A DNA stretch of 64,000 nt. It comes from Apostichopus japonicus. Its lineage: Eukaryota; Echinodermata; Holothuroidea; Aspidochirotida; Stichopodidae. Shown one piece after another: positions 10,580 to 23,019 of this stretch (its first letter is position 1; every line of letters begins with the position of its first letter). A model generated the notes under the pieces. It was not told where the DNA came from, did no database searches, and saw nothing but the letters and a program-made list of their open reading frames with translations. Where the stretch lies: the NCBI RefSeq assembly GCF_037975245.1, contig NC_092580.1, forward strand, positions 16,194,001-16,258,000, read 5' to 3'. Both the position numbers and the translations under genes were made by a program.

Positions 10580-11551
10580 CCGGTGTAACAGGAAATTCCC
10601 CCCCCCTGAAAATTTTCCCCCACGGGGGGAATTTTTCCTAGGATAAATTCCCCCCCACCCTGAAAATATACCCCCCCCCCCACCATAAGCATGATCAATT
10701 TTCGTGGCAGCACCTGCAAGTCTTTAGCTTGCAATGAATTTCATAATATTCCTATATTCCAAAAGGCGATATCTCAAATTCAGTGTATGATGAGATGGTC
10801 GATCGCTTGTTCATGGCAATTAAACGCTAGGAATATATCCTTCACGTATTCGCAACATTTTTCTAGTGGCCAGCGGACAGTTAGTTGCAAGGATTGGTGC
10901 AATTTAGCCAGTTGAGAGAATCAGTAGCCAACTCCCAATATCCAATTTCATATCGAGGAAGTCCAGGTAACTTTGTCTAATGATGCATGAAGAGTAATTC
11001 AATGGTGTTCAATCAGTTTCTTAAGCCATGAATTAAGATAATCCCATTGAGCTTCACCACAGCTCATAAACAATAATCAATAAGTCAACCCCTTCCCAAT
11101 AAACATTGATTCCTCCTGTGGAACCATCATACCAACACAATGTAATAGTTTCAATTTACAATGATTATACTTGACTACATCAGTAACATCAGAGCTAGTC
11201 CCATTCCATTCATGGCACTGCATTCATGGCCTAACCCTAACCCAAGACATTTCCTCTGAATATCCGTATTGCAGGAATGATATATTCCAAGTTCATGCCC
11301 AAAAAATGTTAAAATCTCCTTATTATAGTTCCATGATGAGATATCCTTGATAGGTGTACAAAAATATAATTAACTAGAATTACATGAAGGTGGGGGGGAA
11401 TTTTTCCAGGTTGGGGGGAATATTTCCTAGGAATAATGCCCCCCCGGGGGGAATATTTCCTAGGAAATCTCGACCCGGGGGGAAAATTTCCTAGGAAATA
11501 TTCCCCCCGGGGGGGAATATTTTCAGGGGGGAAAAAATCCTGTCACACCGG
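10580..11551. mobile_element. Inverted-repeat element with GC-rich palindromic ends
   Basis: The ends read CCGGTGTAACAGGA (left, 10580) and TCCTGTCACACCGG (right, to 11551), which are inverted copies. Inside each end lie clusters of CCCCCC/GGGGGG blocks around TTTCCTAGGAAA palindromes; the right cluster (11385-11535) is longer than the left (10590-10685). The roughly 700-bp core has no coding sequence. It looks like a non-autonomous DNA element whose termini are themselves tandem palindromes. Confidence 0.7.
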
Positions 11552-11589
11552 TTTTGTGATATAGGTTGACACTAAAACGCATGATACAT

Positions 11590-12630
11590 AACATATATGA
11601 GATGGACATTACTTTAAGAAGGGATGAGGTAGTGGTCATTTTAATTGGTCAAGCACTCTTTGGACTGGGCAAGACGCATTATGGTATCCTTCTAATATGT
11701 CTTAAGAGTTCATATGACCCAGTGGTTAGGTGGTCCAAGGCTTAATTGCTGATAGGGGCCTAAAGGTTTTTTGCAAGTCCTGTTACATTCATTTCAAAAA
11801 TTGATGATTTAGTGCTCATTTTAATTGGTCTAGCACTCTTTGGACCGGGCAAGATGCATTATGGTACTGTTCTACATTGTCATTAGAGTTCATATGACTC
11901 AATGGTTGGGTGGTCCAAGGCGTGCAGGGTTTGATTAGGGCCTTAAGGGGTTTTCAAGGTCCTGTTACATTCATATATAAGAAGTTGATGATTTAGTGGT
12001 CATTTTAATTGGTCAAGCTTCCTTTTGAACTGAGCAAGAACTATTATGGTACTATTCTACATTGTCATTAGAATCCATATGACTCATTGGTTGGGTGGTC
12101 CAAGGCGTGCTGGTTTTGATTAGGGCCGTAAGGAGTTTTTCAGATCCTGTTACATTCATTTAAAAAATTGATGATTTAGTGGTCATTTTAATTGGTCAAG
12201 CACCATTTGGACCAGGCAAGGCACATTATAGTACTCTTCTACATTGTCATTAGAGTTCATATGACCCATTGGTTGGGTGGTCTAAGGCGTGCTGGGTTTG
12301 ATTAGGGCCTTAAGGAGTTTTTCAGGTCCTGTTACATTCATTCACAAAGTTTAATTGGTAAGTTTAATTGGTAAAGCACTCATTGGACCGGGCAAGACGC
12401 ATTATGGTACTCTTCTACAATGTCCTTAGAGTTCATGTGACCCTTTTGGTTTGGTGGTCCAAGGCGTGCTAGTCTTGATTAGGGCATAGAGTGATTTTTC
12501 AGGTCCTGTTACATTAATTTAAGAACTGATGAAGTAGTGGTCATTTTAATTGGTCAAGAACTCTTTGGACCGGGCATAATGCATTATGGTACTGTTCTAC
12601 ATTGTCATTAGAGTTCATATCACCCATAGA
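11590..12630. repeat. ~181-bp tandem repeat, about six copies
   Basis: The landmark CATTTTAATTGGTC recurs at about 11637, 11817, 12001, 12184, about 12360 (partly deleted) and 12542. Units contain CATTATGGTACT.TTCTACATTGTCATTAGAGTTCATATGACCC, GTGGTCCAAGGCGTGCTGG and CAGGTCCTGTTACATTCATTT. It lies directly beyond the palindromic element. Confidence 0.9.
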
Positions 12631-12849
12631 TAAACCTCTAATTTCCAGGACCAAATGTTGAACATCTTGTAAGGCTTTTTTTTTGCCATTGTTGTTACGT
12701 TGATACCATTGTAGCAGTTACTCATTCGTGAATGTCGAACGAGGAATGCTGAAAAGTTTCTAACTTCACACCGGTCTACTTCTGCTTCTGTAAGATACTC
12801 GTTAAAAACCCCTCTCTGGTATCACAACGAGGATGTTGGTGTGCAGCGC

Positions 12850-13685
12850 AGCAGAGCTAATAATAATGCGTGGGCAATCTTGTCTTAAACACCTCAAGAC
12901 TAGGGCTCTCTTTAACGGCCATGGATAATGTATTCCAGTCTTTTATGGTCCTAGGAAAAAAAGATATACTGAAAAGCACGATGATTGTGTGGAATTTGAG
13001 TATAGCGGCCATGCCTCCCTGGTTTCAAGAAGGGATTATAGTCTCGTTTGGGACTGTGCAATTAGGCCATTAATAATTTGGTAAAAGAGCATGGCCATTT
13101 TCCTTCGTTCTGTGAGAGATTCCCACTTCAAAGTCTTCAAGATCTCAGTGACGCTGCCGCCTTCCTTTGAATTTTTTCTATTTTATCTTGGTCTGAGACC
13201 TTATAGGGGTCCCAAATCTTAGCTGAATATTCAAGAGTAGAACGACACATAGACATATAGGCCAATTCACGTAATTCTAGTGTGCAGGAGTGCAAATTCC
13301 TGTTAAGGAAGCCAAGGGTTCTGCTGGTCCTAGAGCAGATCTTATCAATATGAGAAGAGAAAGATAAATTTTCACTAAACAGGATACCAAGATAAGCCGG
13401 GTTGCGCAGTGACGCACTCCAATATTTTATTGTATATGGATTGTATATGGAGTAAAAGAACACTGATTTTGCCCAGCTTTGTAGACATCATGAAGCATTT
13501 AGAGGGATTGAATTTCATGTCCCAAAGCGTAGCCCAGGATTCAAGGGCCTTCAGATCTTTCTGGAGGATGAGATGGTTGTCAAATGAGTGAATATGCCTA
13601 TATAGCAAAGCATCATCCACAAATAAACAAAGTTGCGATTTAATGTGGTAAGTAATGTCGTTTATATAGCATAAGAACATAACTG
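12850..13685 (-). pseudogene. 3' fragment of a jockey/CR1-like LINE reverse transcriptase
   Basis: The minus strand encodes the palm and thumb of a non-LTR retrotransposon reverse transcriptase, 5' truncated at about 13685. The catalytic box appears as LCLFVDDALLYR, followed by DLKALESWATLWDMKFNPSKC, then after a frame change YLGILFSENLSFSSHIDKI and LEYSAKIWDP. Near 12900-12960 the complement still shows SFFPRTIKDWNTLSMAV, the usual end of such ORFs. Frame changes near 13375-13465 and 13075-13137 show it is dead. A 5'-truncated copy of this length is typical of LINE insertions. Confidence 0.8.
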
Positions 13686-13689
13686 GGCC

Positions 13690-14860
13690 AAGACAGGTGC
13701 CTAGTCTAGCTAGCTAGTTCACTACTTTTGATGGCAAACACCCCTACCGCAAGTACGTACTACTAGGCTAGTACTAGTTCATAAGTTCGCAATAAGTATA
13801 GGCCTAACGTTAGGCCTAGTCCTACCTTCCTCAAAACGTATCGTTACTCAAACTATGCCCAAGCCTATGTATTATCGTCAATAACTAGGCGTAGTTTACG
13901 GGCCTAGTCACATATAACAAGGTGTAGGCCTAGTATCTTGATAGTAATACCATTATCTGTAGGCTGACCGAAGTCACGTACAACCGCCTCTCCGTATGAT
14001 ATCTTATTATGAGAAGTTCTAAACATACTCAATATTAACTCCAAAATAAAGGCCTACCGGTTTCAACTACATCTCTTTTCAACTTAACACCACAACTTTC
14101 CTTCGAACGAATAACAGGCATTTAGCAACCTTATTTCCAATCTCGTCTCATCGCGGCTATTTACCATACTTTCCTATAATAATTACTGGTACTACTTTGA
14201 ACCAATTAGGAGGGCCGGTTTCAATGACGTAATTCTATTTGCCCGGTTAGGAGATAAACATGGAAGGGGATTGGCCGACACTTTAACTTCAAATTCAGCG
14301 GACATTTTGTTTCTTAATTTTCCGCTTCCTCGAAATTAGGAGACTTTTAATCTTGAAACGTCGACTGTTCGTCATGATATATTCAATTTAATTTAATTTC
14401 AGCTATTTGTTGATATTCTTACATTTTTTTGCCAAATTTTCTAATATTAAAGTGTTGAACTTAAGGCTTTTTGAAATTTTGGCAAATTCCGGCTTCTTAT
14501 CAGTAAATGTATCGCTTATTCATTCGGCCTTTCATTGAAATTGTGACTTTTTAAGACAAAATACCACCTTAAACGTAGAAGTGTTGACCGGTGTTTAAAT
14601 GAATATTCTTCAAATTATTATAAAATTGGACTGCAGGGTTACTATCTGAAGCGGAGGAAATTATCATTTGCCGCTAATAGAAATGATCCAGCTGTTTCAT
14701 CTACCATTGCCGTGGAGTGCATCCCAAAATATACCCCATTGACGAAGTCACTCAACCAAGAAAAGATGCGCACAACGTACAAGGGATAATTGGTCTAGCT
14801 TCCAACAGCTTAGTATGCTTGGTTGACCAACTTCGATGAAAGGCCAGACAAGAAAACATC
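13690..14860. other. Intergenic region rich in TAGGCCTA motifs
   Basis: No coding frame is supported. The stretch 13700-13960 is full of CTAG/TAGGCCTA/AACGTT words (for example GGCCTAACGTTAGGCCTAG). The later part may carry promoter sequence for the candidate first exon near 14990, including a TGACGTAA site at about 14225. No TATA box decides a start. Confidence 0.4.
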
Positions 14861-14869
14861 CATATTAAT

Positions 14870-14991
14870 GAGGCAGGGCACGCGACAGACGCGCTTGGCG
14901 GGAACTTCATTTCAGACTTTAGGATCGGAAGAGAAGCAGTGTAACCTAGCAGTGTAACAGACTAATGCGGGCTGCTTTGCAGTGATGGTGA
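14870..14991 (+). other. Candidate first exon (5'UTR ending in ATG)
   Basis: The sequence ends in GCAGTGATG|GTGAGTAG, a strong consensus splice donor placed right after an in-context ATG. If spliced to the acceptor at about 16524, the start codon would be followed directly by the acidic segment NDDNADEDQADK. The transcription start and 5' boundary are not determined. This is an inference from splice signals only. Confidence 0.4.
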
Positions 14992-15984
14992 GTAGATTTA
15001 TCTAAATTGAGTATCTTAATTAAGTTACTTTTGTTTTGGCTGAGAAATGCAAAACATCTTAAAGAGATTGCTTATTATGTGCGTAACTGTCACAACTGTA
15101 ACAAAATGCTTGTAAACAAAAGGCAATACTGTCAGATATTCTAAGTGCAACGTGTTTGGCCTTTACGTAACGGTAATGCTAAGTGTGAATAGGCTCTGTT
15201 ATAGTCACATAAGCTAGCTTGTTTTACCCGAGCTTGTTTAATATATATATACATATTCCTGGTCTACTGTTTGTGAAGATGCAAGGGGAGAAATTATTAG
15301 TAGAGCATATACACATCCATGGTGTTTAGTCCATCTGTGTCTTGGACTCTCTTCAATCATACTATCTCTTTGGTTTTCTTTCGAAATAATCCCAAGGTAA
15401 ACTGTTGACCGTGTTAAAGAGGTTCAATATTTGAGATGCAACATTGTTCGAACCCAAATTTATACAAAACCACCATTTATACAAACATAACAAATGTAAT
15501 AATTAAAGGACAATAGAAGAACAATGAATCACAAGTGGCTCTGATGTCATATATGTAAACTTGATTAGTTATCTAGCCTTGTGTGTAAAGATGCATTAAA
15601 TCTGTATCATATCTCCCAAATGAAATGAGATATTTGCTTAGATGTTTGGAGAGGTTATGCTTTGCATATATCAAATGAACCAAGAATGATTTTAGGATTA
15701 TTGTCTTCATTAAAAAGAGCAGTAACAAACTATAGCTAAAATGCTCTACTACTAATTGATGTTCTTAGATACCATTCATATTAAAGACGAGAAACATGTT
15801 ATCTTTTACCATACTTGTTCATGCGGTTAAGTAGGCTATACGTCTATATATGTTAAGACATGACCAAGTTTTTTAAGTTACTGTCGATTAATCTATATAT
15901 AGTTGTAGTAACCTATGAACACAGAGGGATGTGCCCAGGATTTCCTGAGTGCCGGGTATACTGATCGCCGTCCTGGGGAGGGGT

Positions 15985-16390
15985 GTTTTTCGATTTTTGA
16001 AGGTGCTCAGATGCCAAATACTGGCATTTGTTTAGCTTTTTCAGCACTCACAAGTACTAGTTTTGCTAAACATTTACATTTTTGATTTTTTTTTTCAATT
16101 TATGTTGAATATATAATGTCGGGATTGCAGATGAAAATAGTGCTGGGCGGGATTCATGAATTTTAAGACAGTGCTGGGCGGTAATATTTAGTGCTTGGCG
16201 GGGCTGAGATGCCAAATACCGGCACTTGTGTAGCTTTTTAAGCACACACAAATACTAGTTTTTTTAATTTATTTTTTTCAATTTATGTTGAATATATTGT
16301 GAATAATGTCGGGATTTTAGATAAAAATAGTGCTGGGCGGGATCCACGATTTTTAAGACAGTGTTGGGCGGAAATTGTAAGTGCTTTAGT
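15985..16390. repeat. ~200-bp tandem duplication
   Basis: Two adjacent diverged copies share GAGATGCCAAATAC.GGCA, CACAA.TACTAGTTTT, CAATTTATGTTGAATATAT, ATAATGTCGGGATT and AATAGTGCTGGGCGGGAT. They lie in the presumed first intron of the candidate gene. Confidence 0.75.
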
Positions 16391-16524
16391 AATTTTTAGT
16401 ACAAGGATTTCCCTAACTTTATACCAACCAGCAGTATTACGACTATTGCAATTTAAATTTAGGGTAAACTCGAAACAAAATTAAGGAGAAACTTAACGTA
16501 CAATTCTACTGGTTTGCTTCTAGA

Positions 16525-16617
16525 ACGATGACAATGCGGACGAGGACCAAGCCGACAAATCGGAAGAACGAAAGGAACCAGGCTATGAACTAAACAGAAG
16601 AAAAACAAAGAACGGTG
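16525..16617 (+). CDS. Candidate acidic second exon
   Basis: The segment follows an acceptor (ggtttgcttctag). In the frame set by the ATG at the end of the 14870-14991 exon it reads NDDNADEDQADKSEERKEPG, then YELNRRKTKN, before a weak donor-like AACG|GTGTAG. It is acidic at first and basic at the end, as in many nuclear or linker proteins, but I do not recognise a family. If the donor is not used, the frame continues a few codons (GVVVVSF) to a stop at about 16638. Confidence 0.4.
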
Positions 16618-16649
16618 TAGTAGTGGTATCATTTTGAAAAGTTTGCTTA

Positions 16650-19600
16650 TTGTATGTGCTGCAGGTTTTCCATCATCCTCCAGCCTTTTGCCACGAGCAA
16701 AAGAGTAATAAAGTTAGTGTGTGTATTGCAATAATGTTATCATATATTTTTTATGCAGATTTGTTAAAGAAATGCCTGATTGTTCTTTGTAGTTTATATT
16801 TAATAGATGCTCCAGACGTCCCCAGACACCAATACCACCAACCACCTTCCACAAGTCACCAGCTAGCCTTTTGCCATGAGCAAAAGAGTAATAACGTGTC
16901 TATGTTTGTATTGCAGTGAGTTTACTTTATATATTTTATGCCAATTTGAAGAGTGTTAAAAAAAATATTGCATCATTTTTTTAAAGAAAATGCCTGATTG
17001 TTTGTTTCAAGTTGATATTTTATAGATGATTCAGACGTCCCCAGACACCAATACCACCAACCACCTTCCACAAGTCACCAGCTACCTTCCCCCCAGCCTT
17101 TTGCCACGAGCAATAGGGTAATAACGTTTATGTGTTTGCATTGCAATGAGTTTACTATATATATTTTTATGCCAATTTGAAGAGTGTAAAAAAAAGAGCA
17201 TCATTTTTTAAAGAAATGCCTGACTGTTCGTTTCTAGTTTATATTTTATAGATGTTTCAGACGTCCCCAGACACCAATACCACCTTCCACAAGTCACCAG
17301 CTACCTTCCCCCAGCCTTTTGCCACGAGCAATAGGGTAATAACGTTTATGTGTTTGCATTGCAATGAGTTTACAATATATATTTTTATGCCAATTTGAAG
17401 TGTAAAAAAAAAAGAAGAGCATCATTTTTTAAAGAAATGCCTGACTGTTCGTTTCTAGTTTATAGATGTTTCAGACGTCCCCAGACACTAATACTACCAA
17501 CCACCTTCCACAAGTCACCAGCTACCTTCCCCCAGCATTTTGCCACGAGCAATAGGGTAATAACGTTTATGTGTTTATATTGCAATGATTTTACTATATA
17601 TATTTTTATGACAATTTGAAGAATGTAAAAATAATAGTGCATCATTTTTTAAAGAAATGCCTGACTGTTCGTTTCTAGTTTATATTTTATAGATGTTTTC
17701 AGACGTCCCAGACACCAATACCACCAACCACCTTCCAAAAGTCACCAGCTACCGTCCCCCAGCCTTTTGCCATGAGCAAAAGAGTAATAACCTATTTATG
17801 TTTGTATTGCAATGAGTTTACTTTATATATTTTTATGCCAATTTGAAGAGTGTTAAAAAAAAACATATTGCATCATTTTTTAAAGAAATGCCTGACTGTT
17901 CGTTTCTAGTTTATATTTTATAGATGTTTCAGACGTCCCCAGACACCAATACCACCAACCACCTTCCACAAGTCACCAGCTACCTTCCCCCAGCCTTTTG
18001 TCACGAGCAATAGGGTAATAACGTTTATGTGTTTGTATTGGAATGAGTTTACTATATATATTTTCATGCCAATTTGAAGTGTTTAAAAAAAATATTGCAT
18101 CATTTTTTAAAGAAATGCCTGACTGTTCGTTTCTAGTTTATGTTTTATAGATGTTTCCAGACGTCCCCAGACACCAATACTACCAACCACCTTCACAAGT
18201 CACCAGCTACCTTCCCCCAGCCTTTTGCCACGAGCAATAGGGTAATAACGTTTATGTGTTTATATTGCAATGATTTTACTATATATTTTTCATGCCAATT
18301 TGAAGAGTGTTAAAAAAAAATGTTGCATCATTTTTTTAAAGAAATGCCTGATTGTTCGTTTCTAGTTTATATTTTATAGATGTTCCTGACGTCCCCAGAC
18401 ACCAATACCACCTTCCACAAGTCACCAGCTACCTTCCCCCAGCCTTTTGCCACGAGCAATAGGGTAATAACGTTTATGTGTTTGTATTGCAATGATTTTA
18501 CTATATTTTTTTATGTCAATTTGAAGAGTGTTAAAAAGAAAATATTGCATCATTTTTTAAAGAAATGTCTGACTGTTCGTTTCTAGTTTATATTTTATAG
18601 ATGTTTTCAGACGTCCCAGACACCAATACTACCAACCACCTTCCACAAATCACCAGCTACGTCCCCCAGCCTTTTGCAATGAGCAAAAGAGTAATAACCT
18701 TTTTATGTTTGTATTGCAATGAGTTTACTTTATATATTTTTATGCCAATTTGAAGAGTGTTAAAAAAAATATTGCATCATTTTTTAAAGAAATGCCTGAC
18801 TGTTCGTTTCTAGTTTATATTTTATAGATGTTTCAGACGTCCCCAGACACCAATACCACCTTCCACAAGTCACCAGCTACCTTCCCCCAGCCTTTTGCCA
18901 CGAGCAATAGGGTAATAACGTTTATGTGTTTGTATTGCAATGATTTTACTATATATATTTTTATGCCAATTTGAAGAGTGTTTAAAAAAAAATATTGCAT
19001 CATAAAGAAATGCCTGACTGTTCGTTTCTAGTTTATATTTTATAGATGTTTTCAGACGTCCCAGACACCAATACCACCAACCACCTTCCACAAGTCACCA
19101 GCTACCGTCCCCAGCCTTTTGCCATGAGCAAAAGAGTAATAACCTTTTTATGTTTGTATTGCAATGAGTTTACTTTATATATTTTTATGCCAATTTGAAG
19201 AGTGTTAAAAAAGAATATTGCATCATTTTTTAAAGAAATGCCTGACTGTTCGTTTCTAGTTTATATTTTATAGATGTTTCAGACGTCCCCAGACACCAAT
19301 ACTACCAACCACCTTCCACAAGTCACCAGCTACCTTCCCCCAGCCTTTTGCCACGAGCAATAGGGTAATAACGTTTATGTGTTTGTATTGGAATGAGTTT
19401 ACTATATATATTTTCATGCCAATTTGAAGTGTTTAAAAAAAATATTGCATCATTTTTTAAAGAAATGCCTGACTGTTCGTTTCTAGTTTATGTTTTATAG
19501 ATGTTTCCAGACGTCCCCAGACACCAATACTACCAACCACCTTCACAAGTCACCAGCTACCTTCCCCCAGCCTTTTGCCACGAGCAATAGGGTAATAACG

Positions 19601-22130
19601 TTTATGTATTTATATTGCAATGATTTTACTATATATTTTTCATGCCAATTTGAAGAGTGTTAAAAAAAAATGTTGCATCATTTTTTTAAAGAAATGCCTG
19701 ATTGTTCGTTTCTAGTTTATATTTTATAGATGTTCCTGACGTCCCCAGACACCAATACCACCTTCCACAAGTCACCAGCTACCTTCCCCCAGCCTTTTGC
19801 CACGAGCAATAGGGTAATAACGTTTATGTGTTTGTATTGCAATGATTTTACTATATTTTTTTATGTCAATTTGAAGAGTGTTAAAAAGAAAATATTGCAT
19901 CATTTTTTAAAGAAATGTCTGACTGTTCGTTTCTAGTTTATATTTTATAGATGTTTTCAGACGTCCCAGACACCAATACTACCAACCACCTTCCACAAAT
20001 CACCAGCTACGTCCCCCAGCCTTTTGCAATGAGCAAAAGAGTAATAACCTTTTTATGTTTGTATTGCAATGAGTTTACTTTATATATTTTTATGCCAATT
20101 TGAAGAGTGTTAAAAAAAATATTGCATCATTTTTTAAAGAAATGCCTGACTGTTCGTTTCTAGTTTATATTTTATAGATGTTTCAGACGTCCCCAGACAC
20201 CAATACCACCTTCCACAAGTCACCAGCTACCTTCCCCCAGCCTTTTGCCACGAGCAATAGGGTAATAACGTTTATGTGTTTGTATTGCAATGATTTTACT
20301 ATATATATTTTTATGCCAATTTGAAGAGTGTTTAAAAAAAAATATTGCATCATAAAGAAATGCCTGACTGTTCGTTTCTAGTTTATATTTTATAGATGTT
20401 TTCAGACGTCCCAGACACCAATACCACCAACCACCTTCCACAAGTCACCAGCTACCGTCCCCAGCCTTTTGCCATGAGCAAAAGAGTAATAACCTTTTTA
20501 TGTTTGTATTGCAATGAGTTTACTTTATATATTTTTATGCCAATTTGAAGAGTGTTAAAAAAGAATATTGCATCATTTTTTAAAGAAATGCCTGACTGTT
20601 CGTTTCTAGTTTATATTTTATAGATGTTTCAGACGTCCCCAGACACCAATACATGTTGCATCATTTTTTTTTAAAGAAATGCCTGATTATTCGTTTCTAG
20701 TTTATATTTTATAGATGTTCCTGACGTCCCCAGACACCAATACCACCTTCCACAAGTCACCAGCTACCTTCCCCCAGCCTTTTGCCACGAGCAATAGGGT
20801 AATAACGTTGATGTGTTTGTATTGCAATGACTTTACTTTATATATTTTTATGCCAATTTGAAGAGTGTAAAAAATATTGCATCATTTTTTAAAGAAATGT
20901 CTGACTGTTCGTTTCTAGTTTATATTTTATAGATGTTCCAGACGTCCCCAGACACCAATACCACCAACCACCTTCCACAAGTCACCAGGTACCGTCCCCC
21001 AGCCTTTTGCCATGAGCAAAAGAGTAATAACCTTTTTATGTTTGTATTGCAATGAGTTTACTTTATATATTTTTATGCCAATTTGAAAAGTGTTAAAAAA
21101 AAATATTGCATCATTTTTTAAAGAAATGCCTGACTGTTCGTTTCTAGTTTATATTTTATAGATGTTTCAGACGTCCCCAGACACCAATACCACCAACCAC
21201 CTTCCACAAGTCACCAGCTACCTTCCCCCAGCCTTTTGCCACGAGCAATAGGGTAATAACGTTTATGTGTTTATATTGCAATGATTTTACTATATATTTT
21301 TCATGCCAATTTGAAGAGTGTTAAAAAAAATGTTGCATCATTTTTTTAAAGAAATGCCTGATTATTCGTTTCTAGTTTATATTTTATAGATGTTCCTGAC
21401 GTCCCTAGACACCAATACCACCTTCCACAAGTCACCAGCTACCTTCCCCCAGCTTTTTGCCACGAGCAATAGGGTAATAACGTTGATGTGTTTGTATTGC
21501 AATGAGTTTACTTTATATATTTTTATGCCAATTTGAAGAGTGTAAAAAATATTGCATCATTTTTTAAAGAAATGTCTGACTGTTCGTTTCTAGTTTATAT
21601 TTTATAGATGTTCCAGACGTCCCCAGACACCAATACCACCAACCACCTTCCACAAGTCACCAGCTACCGTCCCCCAGCCTTTTGCCATGAGCAAAAGAGT
21701 AATAACGTTTCTATGTTTGTCTTGCAATGAGTTTACTTTATATATTTTTATGCCAATTTGAAGAGTGTTAAAAAAAAATATTGCATCATTTTTTAAAGAA
21801 ATGCCTGACTGTTCGTTTCTAGTTTATATTTTATAGATGTTTCAGACGTCCCCAGACACCAATACCACCAACCACCTTCCACAAGTCACCAGCTACCTTC
21901 CCCCAGCATTTTGCCACGAGCAATAGGGTAATAACGTTTATGTGTTTGTATTGCAATGAGTTTACTATATATATTTTTATGCCAATTTAAAGAGTGTTTA
22001 AAAAAAAATATTGCATCATTTTTTAAAGAAATGCCTGACTGTTCGTTTCTAGTTAATATTTTATAGATGTTCCAGACGTCCCCAGCCACCAACTACCAAA
22101 TACCACCATCGACCAGCTCCATCTTCCTTG
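16650..22130 (+). repeat. Tandem array of ~25 exon-like ~225-bp units
   Basis: Each unit contains, in order: a branch-site-like CTGAC, the pyrimidine-rich TGTTCGTTTCTAGTTTATA ending in TTTTATAG, and a C/A-rich block of about 85-91 bp starting ATGTTTCAGACGTCCCCAGACACC. The block ends in CCACGAGCAATAGG or CCATGAGCAAAAGA, followed by GTAATAAC. This is the layout acceptor-exon-donor. The C/A-rich block is open in two frames (for example DVSDVPRHQYHQPPSTSHQL). GACGTCC landmarks recur about 25 times from 16814 to 22075. Some units lack a 7-bp ACCAACC stretch, which changes the reading frame, so constant coding is doubtful. The array may be duplicated exons of a noncoding or repeat-rich transcript, or simply an intronic satellite. 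Confidence 0.85.
17950..20652. repeat. Recent 1,350-bp higher-order duplication
   Basis: A six-unit block (about 17950-19302) is repeated almost without change at about 19300-20652. The same landmark features recur exactly 1,350 bp apart (for example 18380 and 19730, 18870 and 20220). Only scattered differences are seen, such as GTGTTTATATT at about 18255 against GTATTTATATT at about 19605. The second copy ends abruptly inside a C/A-rich block at about 20652, where it is joined to ATGTTGCATCA. Confidence 0.9.
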
Positions 22131-22450
22131 ACCACTAGCCACCACCAGCCAACTTCCTCCAGACTACCCAGCCACCAACCACAAAATACCACCATCATCA
22201 AGCTCCAGCTGCCACCGACCACCAGTCACCAGCTACAAGTCACCAGCCTTTTTGCACGAGCAAAAGAGTAATAAAGTATGTGTGTTTGTTATTGCAATGA
22301 ATTTACTATATATTTTGTTGAGTGTTTTCAGGAAAATGAAATATGGCACCATCCACCGACCACTAGTCACCAGCCACTAGCCTTTTGCCATGAGCAAAAT
22401 AATTATTACTTATGTGTGTTTGTATTGCAATTGATTTTACTATAGATTAT
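22130..22450 (+). repeat. Degenerate tail of the exon-like array
   Basis: C/A-rich CCACCAACCAC motifs are expanded here (22080-22250) and followed by two diverged unit ends (GAGCAAAAGAGTAATAA at about 22258 and CATGAGCAAAATAATTATT at about 22391). The sequence resembles the array units but no longer has their regular spacing. Confidence 0.6.
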
Positions 22451-22599
22451 TGTGCGAATTTTTGTGCGTGTTTACATAACATATAAATGCATCACTTTAT
22501 ATAGAAATGATTGATTGTTCTCATCTAGTTCCAAGTTCGAAGTTTATTTCTCCATCCACCAACCACGAACTACCTATACCAGCCAGCAATCACCAGCCA

Positions 22600-22745
22600 A
22601 CGCTAGATGAACTGAAAGGCATCTAGTCTCCGCCAGATGAACTGAACACTTGTAGTCTCCGCTATATAAAGTGATTGCTTGCAGCCTCCACTAGATGAAA
22701 TGACCGATTGCAGCCTCCGCCAGAGGAAGTGACCGCTAGCAGCCA
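22600..22745. repeat. Short ~36-40-bp imperfect tandem repeat
   Basis: Four or so copies of a motif like CTCCGCCAGATGAACTGAAC.CTTG.AG follow each other (CGCTAGATGAACTGA, CGCCAGATGAACTGA, CACTAGATGAAATGA, CGCCAGAGGAAGTGA). No coding meaning is evident. Confidence 0.55.
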
Positions 22746-23019
22746 CCAGGAACTCTGCCATTTCCCGTCCTATCACCCAGTCTTCATAGTATAAAGTAAT
22801 TAAATCAGCGGGTGTACAAGGATTAAATTGATTCCAGGAGCCATTTCTGGGAATTGGTGGATCATCCATGTCAGTACCAGATAAATTTGTTCCTAAATGA
22901 CGCATTGATTAATACTTCTAAAATACTTTAAAAATACTTGAACATAACTGTACGAGAGGAACCCATATCCAAAGATTGCTTTAATATATTTTTAAGTAAT
23001 TATTCTCTCGTTTCTCGGC

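Noticed and set aside
16650-22130. CRISPR-like array
   Set aside because: Units are about 225 bp with variable spacers that are themselves similar; eukaryotic context; no short identical repeats with unique spacers.
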